A stretch of DNA of 64,000 nucleotides, from positions 62,001 through 126,000 of the forward strand of contig CAXKVV010000043.1 of the NCBI GenBank assembly GCA_964058805.1, written 5' to 3'. Positions 10,861 through 21,577 of the stretch are shown here, one piece after another. Position numbers and translations under genes: made by a program. Position 1 is the first letter of the stretch; every line of letters begins with the position of its first letter. The notes under the pieces are model-generated. The model saw only the letters and a list, made by a program, of their open reading frames with translations. It did no database searches and had not been told where the DNA came from. Source of the DNA: Schoenoplectus triqueter. Taxonomy: Eukaryota > Streptophyta > Magnoliopsida > Poales > Cyperaceae.

Positions 10861-11455
10861 GGTTCCTAGTTTTGTTCGGATTCGATTCGAGCTCGAACTA
10901 ATCTGACTTAAGTTAATCTGTTTCAAAATAATCTGATTCGGTAGTTAAATTAGTTGAGTTTGAGTTCGGATTTGACTTGACTCATAGTTTGACTCAGTTT
11001 GAATAATAATAATTTATATGTTATTTCTTCCACTGAACTTTAACCCGACCACCTCTCTCTCATTCTCTCTCAACATCTCAGCAACTTAACAACATTTATT
11101 ACTCGCTCGTGATTCAACTTGTATATTTGATTTGATAGTTTTTTTTATTAGTCTACCCATTCAAATAGTACAACAAAGATGTCGTTGAAAATATAATTTA
11201 TTAATATATCAATTTTGTATAACCTCTTGTTCCAGTTTAGTAGATGTATAAATTTTATAGTTTGTAGATAAATCAAATCTAAATGTCAATTAAATTGAGT
11301 TCATACATATACATTGGCTTGTGAGTTGGTTCGAATAGTGATAAGTTGAGTTTGAACTAGATTTTTCAACTTAAAAGCACTTCACAGACTCAATTCGGCT
11401 CGACTCATATATTTCATGAGCTGAGCTTAAACTCAACTCGTTTGTAGTCCAAGCT
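10861..11455 (+). mobile_element. GAGCTCG-rich hAT-like repeat, copy 1
   Basis: Starts near GATTCGATTCGAGCTCGAA and ends near CTCAACTCGTTTGTAGTCC. The interior (about 11110-11450) matches the reverse complement of 36596-37020. Shared blocks include CAACAAAGATGTCGTTGAAA, TAAATCTAAATGTCAA, ACATTGGCTTGTGAG, GATTTTTCAACTT and TCATGAGCTGAGCTTAAACT. Repeats of this GAGC/GCTC style with a GTTTGCAGCC-type end are common non-autonomous hAT elements in plants. Target duplication is not visible. Confidence 0.55.
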
Positions 11456-11841
11456 GCAAGTCCATTATACTAAAAGTGAAAAAAATGAGGCACAAAAATT
11501 GAGATATTTGAATCTCCTTGTATTCATTGACATAGATTCCAAGCCTCAACCCCCTCCCCAAATTAATTATGTTTCTGTTTTGTAAAATAAATCTAATGTA
11601 TGTGCATGAAAAGTATTTTGGGAGCATATAAATATGGGTGCATATATTATTTGATCGATACAACTAATGATTACATTATTACGTACCGAACTGTCATTAT
11701 TTTCATACGTACATTATACATCGATCGTAACAAATATATTGATGCTAGCAAGCCATATATCAAGCCGGTGATGTATAGCCATTTGATTTGATCATATATA
11801 TGGAGAGAGGCTTGTTAAAATTTGGCATCGGAGAGACACGT

Positions 11842-12497
11842 TCACGGTCCATGCCAATTAAAATGGTGTTTGCCATATCCAGGATTGTTATGGGCGTATC
11901 CGTGATGATACATGTCGACCTCGTGATGATGTTGATGATGATAGTAGTCGAGATGATGCGGTTGGCGTTTACCATATCCATATGGAGCTGCATATATGCA
12001 TGCATGCATATAGATAAATTAATTGTTCAATCCAGCTAGCAACAATATGAATAATTAATAAATATATTGATAACTAATTACAAAATTAAGTTACCATAGC
12101 CATAAGGATAAGGAGAACTGTAGGCATAAGTACTGTACGCTGGGGCTGGGACATGATCATGAGGTTCATGAGGTGGAGATGGATAATAGCCAGGCTGAGG
12201 CTGGGGATACCCAAAGGCCGGATATGCTGTTGGCGGCGGCGGCGACTGCGGCGGCGGGGGGTATCCATGAAGCAGGTAGGAATAGGATGCCCCGTGCTGA
12301 GCTGCATAGCCATGTGGATAGCCATGTGGAGGGAATGGAGAATTAGCACCGGTACCAATACCAGTACCAGTACCACCACCACCACCACCAGTACCAGTAC
12401 CAGTACCACCACCACCACCACCACCAAGGCTTACATAGTTGTCTGAGAAAATCCCCTTGGATCTGCTGCCTTCATCCTTCGACTCCTCTTGCATCAT
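11842..12497 (-). CDS. A3-like proline/glycine/tyrosine/histidine-rich protein (XYPPX family)
   Basis: Two exons: 12497-12095 and 11987-11842, with a 107-bp GT-AG intron (donor TATG|GTAACTT, acceptor TATGCAG|CTCC, phase 1), giving 182 aa. Order: a charged start with KGIFSDNY (compare RGLFSHL in the paralogue at 16223), a glycine/threonine block from a GGT/ACC repeat, then PHGYPHGY, PPPPQSPPPPTAYP, GYPQPQPGYYPSP, and a His/Tyr-rich tail with HHQHHHE and GYGKHHFNWHGP. Glycine-rich A3-like proteins have this Pro-Tyr then Gly/His design; their function is poorly defined. The paralogue's alanine-rich hydrophobic segment is absent here. An upstream in-frame ATG at 12533 lies inside a TATATAT tract, so I prefer the ATGs at 12497 or 12494. 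Confidence 0.75.
12360..12425. repeat. Coding (ACC)n/(AGTACC)n low-complexity tract
   Basis: ACC triplets and CAGTACCAGTACC units encode the poly-Gly/Thr block of the minus-strand A3-like gene. It is likely length-polymorphic. It creates spurious long frames in other reading frames. Confidence 0.85.
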
Positions 12498-12959
12498 TAT
12501 CAGTGACCGGCAAAAGCTCAATGTATGATGCATATATAAAGATAATATATGCTTGGCATTTGCCTTGCCTCGCTGTCTTCAATAATATAATTGCGTTATC
12601 CGTACGCACAGATGGCATATTCATTTTTCCGAATTTTGTGAGTCTGATATATGCCATAAAAAAGAAAGAATAACGCGAAGACTGAACATGATTTTCAAAG
12701 AAGTCGGTGGAAGAGAGAATATGATTTAATTAGGTCGGTAAATCATGATAAGGATGAAAAAAGTTCGCAATGGAGGCATGTTGATGCATGTCAAGCTCGA
12801 TTGGTGAAACTATTGCAAACAAGTTAACGGCAATTAATAATGTAGCGGGTTACTCAGTATAAAACTTATTATCACCTATTTCAATTACATACTTCAGTAG
12901 ACTTACAAAGCAAAAAAATAAAAAAATTCACAATCACCAAAGGCATTAGTTAACCACAA

Positions 12960-14957
12960 TTAACAATTTTTCAATGATTTCCATCCATCATCACTCAAAA
13001 TTGAGGGGGCAACAGAAATCTTTTCAAAGGCAAAACCAGCATTTTTACACTCTGACTCAAGAAGGCCGACTTGAGTGGGTCCATTGGGGCAAAATGCGAC
13101 CACAGCCCAACCACTGCCGGTGAACTTTGCAGCCGCGCCTACACTTCTTGCCACCTCTACCATTTTGATATTTAGTGCTCTAAGTGCCTCATCTCCAAAC
13201 ATTTGTCTAAAAGTTTTGCCCAAAAGACGAACAAAAACAAAACGGATATACATATAAGGTGGTAACTACTAACTAGGCATTCTGTTGTACTTCATTGTCC
13301 GACGGCAAGAGATCAATGCCTTGTAAGGCTTATCTGCGGCATAAGAGTTGAAACACCTTTGTTCTGTACCAGTTGGGTACATTATATAAATACTGTGTTC
13401 AGAGAAAAAGAACAATCATCTATGGCAAAGAAACATTATAATTACTTCGCATTTGGCATATGAAATCAAGTTTCCTGGGCATTTGTGTGATATAAAGATT
13501 CCTTCACACAGAAAAAAGTATTGACTTGTCTCCTTAGGTCGAAGTTTCGATTCATAAGATTTGCTTGCCAGAGTCACTTGGGTTCTCAGCATAGATGAGA
13601 AAGAGAGGAAGGAGGAGGTTAATATCCATCCTGTTATAGATACTGTACCCCAACTTCTCCATATTTTCCCTGCTAAAATCCTTACAAAATGAACAAAAGG
13701 AAAAAAAAATATGAAAATCGGCAAACTTAAGTGTAACTCGCAATGCAAGAAAACTATTTTTAAAACTATTGCAATATATGTGTAAGAAATTTAGATCACA
13801 TGTCGAAGAGTTGGCATCAATTCCATAGTGGGTTAATTTCCTTTGCCACCATCAGCAAATACCTCTCACCCCTTATGAGATTGACAGTTGATGCTAATCC
13901 GAACTTTAAATGTGCATTTATATTCTTCTTATTAGAAGATTCTGGACATCACATGACTATGCAAAACAACTAACCAAGAGGCAAGGTCACTTGTAGTTGT
14001 TCAAAGAAAGTTCAAAGAAATAATTCATCAAAAGAGAGCTTCAATTCCTACTTAATCAAGCAGCTTACAATTGATGGGATGGCATTCATTTTCTTGCAGT
14101 ATTTAGGAACATTTTTTTTATTTGCAATAACATCCATCAAGAATAAGTCATAATCTTATATAGATATTTGCTTCAAAAAAAATGTAAACAAAATATAAGT
14201 ACCATATACACAAGGCCTCCATATACTTGCGCTACTCGATCCTGTAAACCAGCAACAATACCGGGTTCTTTCTCAGCGCTCAAAATTAAATTAGGCCTTA
14301 TCTCCACCTTTACTAGATGCCTCACATTGTACAAGTCCAGTAGGCAATTTAGTGCTGCATAAACAATTGCACTGGAACCCGATAGACCGGTCTGAAAAAT
14401 TTTCAAAAGATGAAGGTCGAGATTAAATATGTGAAGTCAATCATATCATGTCTGAACTAAGAACTAAATATGAGGTAAGAAATTGGCAAAGCTGAGGAGG
14501 AATATTAGTGTCATATGATACAGTATTTAAAGAAGACTTTGCAAATTGCCATGAGCAAGCGGACCCCGCCGTAGTACCCTTCAGTGTCCTGGCGGTGCAC
14601 CTGAGCAAAGGATACGCTAACATTAGAATAAAAATAATCTGGAAAGGAAAGGGATCTCTCTCACTCTCTTCTAGTTGTAGGGAGTTGATGCATGAAAGCA
14701 AGTCCTAATTAATTAATTAATAAAATTAAGAATGAAAGTAGAATGTAGAAACCAAGCGGTTAATGGAATGGAAGGAGAGGAGATCGTGGATGGGGTGGGG
14801 GTAGATGAGGAGCTGGTGGGAGGGGCGCAGCAGCACGGAGGCGCAGAAGTTGGCGAGAGAGAAGGAGATGGTGCGCCCGAAATAGACATCGCTGGGCGTA
14901 AGCCCTGTGCTCGATCGCCATCTCCTTCTCCGTCTCCATCTCCATCTCATTCTCCAT
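12960..14957 (-). pseudogene. GLCAK: Glucuronokinase pseudogene (GHMK kinase)
   Basis: Glucuronokinase phosphorylates glucuronate in the inositol-oxygenation route to UDP-glucuronate. Exon relics in order: about 14957-14753 (N-terminus, then PSDVYFGRTISFSLANF), 14600-about 14480 (EGYYGGVRLLMAICKVFF), 14391-14203 ([39 protein letters not shown]), 13680-13564 (INLLLPLFLIYAENPSDSGK) and about 13207-12960 (MFGDEALRALN; VGAAAKFTGSGWAVVAFCP, stop). Breaks: RAYA runs directly into PSDVYFG out of frame, losing GHMK motif 1; a second deletion and shift falls between KYC and SYDTNIP; donors after IPPQ and DSGK are no longer GT; the VHSTVRQRW-type exon is missing; and motif 3 has W where the family has G. 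Family residues are from memory. Confidence 0.88.
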
Positions 14958-15720
14958 CGACGACGAACCGAATGAATGTTGACTCGGCATTTCTTTTCTT
15001 TTCATATCATCATCATCATCATCATCAATCAATCAATTAAATAATTAACCAAATGGCAAATGGCTTGGAGACTTCGATGGGATGGATGGATGGATCAAAG
15101 TTTTAAAATACGAATTTTAATATACGTGCGGTGCGGTTGATTACTGTATAGCGTATATGCGACATACAGATACATATGCGGTTTAGTATGCGGATTATAT
15201 ATGCATATATATATTCTAAAAAATTCTTATAATATTTAAATCAATCATTTATTTTTTAAAATTTTTTATATAAAATAAAAAAATATAATATAATTAATTT
15301 TATAAGTTTAATAGGATAAATATTTTAAAAAATAATGAACATTATTAAATATATGAATGTATACTTTTATATATGCGATAAATGTATATGAATGTATATT
15401 TATCATACCATATAAGTATAAACGGACCGCATTTTAAAACAATGGGATGAATGAATGGAGTGGGCCCCAACAACCAACTGAGGTCAAATTAATGCTCAAC
15501 TGCTGAAAGCGAAGTATATTCATAATTCCAATCCCAATCGAAGTTAGTTTAGTCGGAATATGTTCCCACCTGCTCCACCATCACTCACATTCACACAGAG
15601 GCGTCATCATAACATTTTACTTTTTGTAATTTTCCTAATAGAAATCTTTGACGAATGAATATGAGAATGACGAGCCTTTGCCATGAAGCAATTGCAAGAA
15701 TATCAATATCTCAATCTCAA
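14958..15720. other. Intergenic between kinase relic and A3-like gene
   Basis: Holds a (CAT)n run at about 15007-15030, GATGGATGGATGGAT near 15080, and a stretch (about 15110-15440) rich in TATGCG/GCGTATA words that reads like the end of an old DNA repeat. No open frame of interest. Confidence 0.5.
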
Positions 15721-15730
15721 TATATATAAA
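15721..15730 (+). promoter_or_regulatory. TATA box of the plus-strand A3-like gene
   Basis: TATATATAAA, followed about 30 bp later by a CT-rich leader (CTTCTCTCCTCCTCTCGC) typical of plant transcription starts. Upstream of the 5' UTR intron and the ATG at 16223. Confidence 0.6.
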
Positions 15731-15823
15731 AGGAAAAGAAAATAGATTGCTTCTCTCCTCCTCTCGCTTCTACTTCATTTCTTTCTCCTCTTGCTACTGT
15801 TATTGCTGCTGCTTATTCCACTG

Positions 15824-16214
15824 GTAATTACTTCCACTTGCACTGATCATCTTTTTTCTTGGCTTCTACTTTGTTTTCCTTTTCTTTTACTTCACTAGCT
15901 AAAAACTATAACCTAATATATATATATATATATATATACATACTTCTTGCTCCTTCCTCATTCACTTATTCCATATATAACAAATTAAAGAAATGACGAG
16001 AGAAACATGCTTCATTTTCACTTTTCAGATCTAAACAGAAAAAAACGATCCGATTAATTTGTAATATAATCAGATCCAACATCTGTACAAAAGTTATTTT
16101 CTACTTTGTGATTCACCATAACATATTCCGACTAAACTAACTTGGATTAGGATTGATATTAATATGTTTGTTCTCATTCAGTACCTCAAAATTAAATTAT
16201 GGTTATTTAAACAG
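15824..16214 (+). other. Probable 5' UTR intron of the A3-like gene
   Basis: Donor CCACTG|GTAATT at 15824 and acceptor TTTAAACAG|AGAACATC ending at 16214, 8 bp before the ATG. The 391-bp interior is T-rich and contains an (AT)n run at about 15917-15940. Inferred from splice consensus and the position of the TATA box. Confidence 0.55.
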
Positions 16215-16222
16215 AGAACATC

Positions 16223-16815
16223 ATGCAAGGAGGGAACAACACACCACAAAATGGCAACGAAAGAGGTTTATTCTCTCACTTGTTTCCAGGACATCCACCG
16301 GTGTACTATCCCGGCTACCTGCCACACGGATACCCACAACCTATTCCGACATACCCTCCCACCGCCTACTCATACCCACCCCCACCCCCACCCCCACCCC
16401 CACCGGGTTATCCATCTCTAGGAGCGTACCCAGGTAAATAAAATCAGGACTTTTATTTTAGTCATTTTCTCATTGCTGAAAATTGGGATAATTGCTCATC
16501 ATGTATAATTGAAATTAAACTAAACTTGAAAAATAGAGAACATGCAAATTGAACATGTAAATTGCTCAACACTAATAGATATTTCTTTTTGATTTAGGCC
16601 ATGGATCATACAGTAATACAGCACCGCTACTTGCTGGTGGTGCTCTTGCTGCGGCCGCCACTTATGGTGCCTATCAACTCTCTAATAACCACCATCATCA
16701 TGGTCATCATGGTCATTATGGCCATCATGGCCATCATGGATTCGGCATGTATGACGGCCATGGCCATCACCACCACCATGGCATGTTCCATCATGGGAAA
16801 TTCGGGAAGTGGTAG
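16223..16815 (+). CDS. Glycine-rich protein A3-like (XYPPX/His-Gly-rich)
   Basis: Two exons, 16223-16433 and 16598-16815, phase-1 GT-AG intron (CCAG|GTAAAT ... GATTTAG|GCCATGG), giving 142 aa. Domains: short polar start with RGLFSHLFPG, a Pro/Tyr-rich part (PPVYYPGYLPHGYPQP, a nine-proline run, GYPSLGAYPG), then GHGSYSNTAPLLAGGALAAA, a hydrophobic alanine-rich segment, and a His/Gly tail with HHHHGHHGHYGHHGHHGFG, HHHHHHGMF and final GKFGKW. This is the full architecture of plant A3-like proteins, small proteins of unclear role that may bind metal or membranes through tail and helix. The ATG is the first after the 5' UTR acceptor. It lies tail-to-tail-separated from a diverged paralogue at 11842, with a dead glucuronokinase gene between them. 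Confidence 0.88.
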
Positions 16816-17286
16816 TGTTTTCAGAAAAGAATGATCTGATATAATTAGTGTGTAATCATGGCATAACAATGATTTCGTTTAATTGTGTGTTTGTGTAACT
16901 TCTTTGTGCCATTCGCTATGAACATGTTGTGACTTTGTAATTTTATAATGTGATTGATAGCTTGCATAATATATAGTTAATTAGAACTTAGTATATTTCT
17001 GTATTATTAATTAATTGTCCATAATTGCTCCGTGTATATTGGACTAGTATGGAGATTATGATTATTCATTTATTGTTCATAATGATGGGAGAGTTGAAAG
17101 CAACAAAGATAAAAATGCAAAAAAAAGTGGTGCCTCAAATGCAAATGAAAAGAGCTAAAGCTGCCATCTCTGACAACTTCCGGTTAGTTAGTAAACTTGC
17201 TTATTTTAATTAAAATGTCATTCTAATAATTGTTTGCTATATTTTCTATAAAGCTGACATAGTTAATAAATGCTTTAGTAGGTATA
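16816..17286. other. 3' flank of the A3-like gene
   Basis: AT-rich; probably holds the 3' UTR and terminator. A 62-codon frame at 17025-17213 has no recognisable features. Confidence 0.5.
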
Positions 17287-17900
17287 TAAGTGGAAGAACT
17301 GGGGATCCCATATTATATTCAAAGTGAGCACCGCGGCACAGACCAAAATGCTTCCGAGGGAGCTGTTGTTATCTGTGATGGAACAGTGGCCACCACAAGA
17401 ATCGATAATGTGGCAACCGTGGAAGAGGATAACTGTTCATTAAGTAATTCAAATGATGAAGTATATGCTCATGTACATCTAAAGGACTCTTCAACTTTGC
17501 AAATTGCAATACTACAAATCTCAAATCTAACAAACTCAATGAACTAACTCAATCCTTACCCAATCAAAAGATACTTACAAAATTTGGCGCTGATGGCAAC
17601 GAGAAAATGTTGAGAGTAGTGAACTTCAAGTCTCGATCTCGAAGGATCAAGAAGTTGGAAACCCAACTATCTCGAAATGTCCCATGCCGAACTTGAAGAA
17701 GCAACAACAACATTAAGCATGGGCGAGTGCCAAAGGTAAAATTTGATATGGATGAGAGCCTAACAGCTCGAGAACATCAGAGAGTTCGGGATGAAGCCCA
17801 TGCCCCGATGAAGAACATGAAGCTTCTGACATCTGCCGCATGTGTCAGAGACAGCTGATGGGAGCAGCAGTGGAAGTGACAGAAGTATGGATAGGCATTT
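17287..17900 (+). other. Unclassified coding-like tract, frameshifted
   Basis: Less AT-rich than its surroundings. 17290-17547 is open for 85 codons. Further on, different frames give connected protein-like text: RIKKLETQLS, then MSHAELEEATTTLSMGECQR, then ESLTAREHQRVRDEAHA, then EEHEASDICRMCQRQLMGAA. This looks like a charged, partly coiled-coil protein ending with a CxxC, broken by single-base shifts. I do not recognise the family. It abuts the copia LTR and could be a captured gene piece or part of an older element. Confidence 0.35.
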
Positions 17901-18248
17901 AATGCCATGTACCTAGGCTAGAGTAGCTAGGAGTAGACTTGTATAGATAGGCCGGTGCATTTATGACACCAGATACTATAAATAGATGTGTAGAGTAGAA
18001 GATAAATAAGAGAAATAAAACACTTTGTAAACAAGTTGAGTTATAAAGAAAGCAGCTTTCAGAGCACTCTCTTCCTTCTCCCCGATCTAGTAACTTGCTT
18101 TTATTCTCATTTAATTTATTTCTTCGTTTGTTCTTGTTCGTCAAAGTGAACACATGTGTCAGACCTCAAGATAATATTTTGAGTTCAAAGAGTTCGAGAT
18201 AGATTTCAAGATAATCTATTTCGGGATAATTAGACAAGTAGGTCAACA
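17857..18248 (+). repeat. 5' LTR (left edge uncertain)
   Basis: The right part, about 18015-18248, is matched by 21335-21577, including AAACACTTTGTAAACA, GTTGAGTTATAAAGAAA, TCATTTAATT, GTGTCAGACCTCAAGATA and GACAAGTAGGTCAACA / AACAAGTAGGTCAACA. It ends in CA at 18248. A TATAAATAG box lies at 17976-17984. The start is guessed at TGATGGGAGC because no second copy of this side survives. Confidence 0.6.
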
Positions 18249-18251
18249 AAT

Positions 18252-18264
18252 TGGTATCAGAGTC
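18252..18264 (+). promoter_or_regulatory. Primer-binding site (initiator tRNA-Met)
   Basis: TGGTATCAGAGTC starts 3 bases after the LTR end. It matches the 3' end of plant initiator methionine tRNA, the usual copia primer. Confidence 0.85.
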
Positions 18265-18298
18265 AATGACTAGTCTCAAGAATAGTTCACTCAACATG

Positions 18299-20560
18299 TC
18301 AGTGCCTAAGTTGACAAAGTCGAACTGCGACAACTGGAGCATCCAGATCAAAGCCCTGCTAGGAGCGCAGGATGTGTGGGATATAATCGAGACCGGATAT
18401 GTTGAACCCGATAATGTTGCACTTCTGACCGTGCAACAGCTAAAGCTATTCAAGGAGAAGAAAGTAGCAGACAAGATGACACTTTACATCCTATATCATG
18501 GAGTAGATGAAGCCGGATTCGAGAAGGTTATCAAATCAACAACTTCTAAAAAGGCGTGGGGATACTCCAAACAGCCACAAAGGAGCCGACCGGGTAAAAC
18601 ATATAAGACTCCAAACTCTATGAGGTGAGTTTGAGATGCTGAGGATGAACATCACAGAGGGAGTCTCAGACTATATCACAAGAGTACAGACAGTAACAAA
18701 TCAACTGAAGAGAAATAGAGAAAACCTCTCGAAACAGAGGGTAGTGGAGAAGATCTTGTGGTCGCTAACCGACACGTTCGAAAATATGGTCTGTGCGATA
18801 GAGGAGTAAAAAGACTTGGCAGAGCTAACCGTTGACGAACTCGCCGGCTCACTCTTAGCACACGAGCAGAGAAAAAACCTTAAGGAGAAAAAAACTTTCA
18901 AGGAGACCCTTCAAGCTAAAGTGGTTCTCGAAGAGAAAGCGCTGTATGTGTAAAAGGCACAACAGGCACGCAGACGAGGAGGTTGTGGATGACGTGGCCG
19001 AGGTGAGTCGAGCCAGTCGGGGTAGTCAAGTCCAACCTCGCGAGGACGAGGAAGAAGCCAAGAAGGCAGAAGAAAGCCCAATGTAGAATGCTACAATCAC
19101 GACAAGCACGAACATTACGCTCAAAATTATTGGGCAGAGAAGAAAGTAGAATGCAAAATCAACTACGCTTAAGTGATTGAAGATGAGAAAGTGTTGCTGA
19201 TGGCACAAACTTCGTCGACTTCGGGATGCGATACTGTGTGGTATCTAGACACAAAAGCCAGCAATCACATGACCAATCACAAGCACTTATTTGCCGAGAT
19301 GACCGAGTTAGCCGAGACAGTTTTCTTCGGAGATGCCTCTAAGGTGGAGGTCAAAGGAAAATACAATGTGAAGTTTCACCAGAAGAATGAGAAACTCAGG
19401 ATGGTAGAAGATGTCTACTACATTTTGGAGATAAAGAACAACATTCTTAGTATGGGCCAATTAATGAAAAATGGGTTTGAAATCTTCATGAAAAAGAGAA
19501 CTCTATATTTGAAAGATAACCGAGGAAAAACTATCGCTCAAGTTGAAATGGAGGAGAACAGAATGTTCAAACTGAACTTACAAAGGATCGAGCAAAAATG
19601 TCTCAAGATTAACAAGAAAGACGAATCATGGTTATGGCACATGAGGTTCAGACATCTGGGGTATAGTGGCCTCAGAGACTTAATGAAGAAATAGTCAGTG
19701 CAAGGACTGCCGAATCTTGACTTCGAGAATAAATTATGTGAATGGTGCATGATAGGGAAGCAGACGAGAAGACATTTCGGGAAGTCTAAGTTTTCGGCAA
19801 CTAGACCCCTTGAATTGATCCATACTGACGTCTGTGGTCCGATCACCCCAGGCTCATTCAGTAGAAATGAGTACTTCATCACTTTAATCGATGACTATTT
19901 AAGAAAGTGTTGGGTGTACTTCCTCGAGAAGAAATATGAGGCATTCGAGATCTTTAAGAAGTTCAAAGTTATGGTTGAGAAAATGACGGGAAAGAATATT
20001 CGGTCTCTGAGATCGGATAGAGGCGGTGAGTACCTGTCCAACCAATTCAAGTCATATTATAGGAATCACGGTATCCACAGGTTTTTGATAACACCTTACA
20101 CTACGGGAAAATCCCGAAGAGAACCAAGCTCGAAGATAAAAGCAAGAAGTATGTCTTCATTAGATATAGTGAGAAATCCAAAGCATATAAACTCTATGAT
20201 TTGATCGAGAAGAAGCTCGTGATCAGTAAAGATGTCGAGCTGAATGAAGAAGCTCATTGGGACTGGAAGAACTACCAACTAAGGAAGTCGAGGTCAGACT
20301 CTCAGTTCGAGATGATGGAGCTTCGAGATCAAGAAGCTCCGAAGAGGACTCTAGTTCGGGAAGCTCAGATGAAGCTAAAGCTGAATCGAGAAACCCAAGG
20401 TTTCGGGATCTTCGAGATCTCTATGAGACAACCGGTGAGGTGCACCTGATATGTCTACTAGCCAATGTCGAGACGATCTCATTCGAGGAAACAGATCTGT
20501 GATGAACGAAGAGATAAAGGCAACTGAGAAGAATGAAACTTGAGAGATGACAGATCTGCC
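18299..20560 (+). pseudogene. copia gag-protease-integrase remnant
   Basis: Gag (UBN2/DUF4219 type) begins MSVPKLTKSNCDNWSIQIKA at 18299 and stays open to 18628, then continues in another frame. An Arg/Gly-rich stretch follows. The frame 19173-19694 holds the protease active site as LDTKASNHM (DTG changed to DTK), then GAG-pre-integrase WLWHMRFRHLGYSGLRDL. Integrase in 19698-20100 shows CEWCMIGKQ, HTDVCGPI and LRSDRGGEY. After ITPYT it jumps to the copia linker (KAYKLYDLIEKKLVISKDVE), skipping the catalytic-E region. It stops at TDLPKGHRPH, the very start of reverse transcriptase. Confidence 0.85.
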
Positions 20561-20589
20561 CAAAGGGCACAGACCACACAAACATATCT

Positions 20590-21334
20590 AGCCTAAAACA
20601 AAAAAAAGAGAAAAATAAGAGAGTTCGATGCTAAAACCATGCAAAGAGTGTAAGGCGAGAGTTTTGGTGTTTGGGCTCACAAGACAAATACCACTAGGTT
20701 TGTCCATTTGATACATGATAAACACAAAAATGGGCAGAGTTTGCAGTTTGTCCCTCAAACTATCTGTCACCCAATGACGAAAGTTGCTCATATTGGTCGT
20801 TCGCGGTGTAAACCAAGCGATAGGTCGAGTAAATTGGTGGCAAGTAAGTAGTCGCTTCCGAGAGCATGTAACTCTCGTACTATTAGTAGCAAGTAGCACT
20901 AATAATAAAAATCTACCCTCCTCAGACAAAATAAAAGGGATATCTAAATAAAACAATAAAAGTCTATTTTCTTTATCCCTTAATTAAAGTAAAACTAAAA
21001 TCTTTTCAATAAGAGTTTATCACATTTGTCCCCGACACCACGTGTGTTATACAAAATCAGGTTGTATGCATTCATCCGCAAAAGCACCACATACCCAAAG
21101 AAATGGTTTGTCACAATCCCACGACAGAACATGGAGGGGTAAGATTAAGAGTTTACGCTTTTACCCGACATTCTATGTTAAACAAAGTGATTCGATGAAA
21201 GCTTGTCTATCCGATGAAAGCTTGTCTCGCAGTTATGCGTGATGGATGTTTAAGGGTAGAATCCTCACCAAACAAACTGAACGGAGACGAGCGAATGTGA
21301 GTTATCACTTTAGCACGCAAAGATGCACAAATGA
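20590..21334. other. Unidentified segment replacing copia RT/RNase H
   Basis: About 745 bp between the truncated reverse transcriptase start and the 3' LTR remnant shows no copia homology. It contains an 18-bp tandem duplication (GATGAAAGCTTGTCTATCC / GATGAAAGCTTGTCTCGC) near 21196-21230. Minus-strand open frame 20588-20956 has no recognised domain. It may be an insertion or foreign DNA copied in by template switching. Confidence 0.4.
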
Positions 21335-21577
21335 AAGAGCGAGAAAACACTTTGTAAACATGTTGAGTTATAAAGAAAATAACTTTCAGAACTCTCTTCC
21401 TTCTCCAAGATCTAATAACTTATTTTTATTCTCATTTAATTCAGTTATTCGTCTGTTCTTGTTCGTCAGAGTAAACACTTGTGTCAGACCTCAAGATATA
21501 TAGTATTTCGAGTTCAAAGAGTTCGAGATAAATTTTGAAATAATTCATTTCGGAATAATTAAACAAGTAGGTCAACA
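21335..21577 (+). repeat. 3' LTR, truncated on the left
   Basis: Matches the right two-thirds of the 5' LTR and ends in the same AAGTAGGTCAACA. No matching 5-bp target duplication could be read after it. Confidence 0.75.

Larger units (their letters stand above)
17857..21577 (+). mobile_element. Ty1/copia element with pol deletion
   Basis: A 5' LTR (to 18248), a Met-tRNA primer site, gag, protease, partial integrase and the start of reverse transcriptase can be followed, then an unrelated segment and the right part of the 3' LTR (21335-21577). The integrase C-terminus and nearly all reverse transcriptase and RNase H are missing. The element is a defective derivative. Its left LTR edge is uncertain because the 3' LTR is truncated on that side. 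Confidence 0.8.

Noticed and set aside
12086..12446. Long frames of Val/Leu (minus) and Thr/Ser (plus) over the A3-like gene
   Set aside because: They are other readings of the GGT/ACC repeat that encodes the real glycine block.
14732..15040. Plus-strand frame rich in SPSPS over the kinase 5' end
   Set aside because: It is antisense to the glucuronokinase exon 1 relic and its (CTCCAT)n leader.
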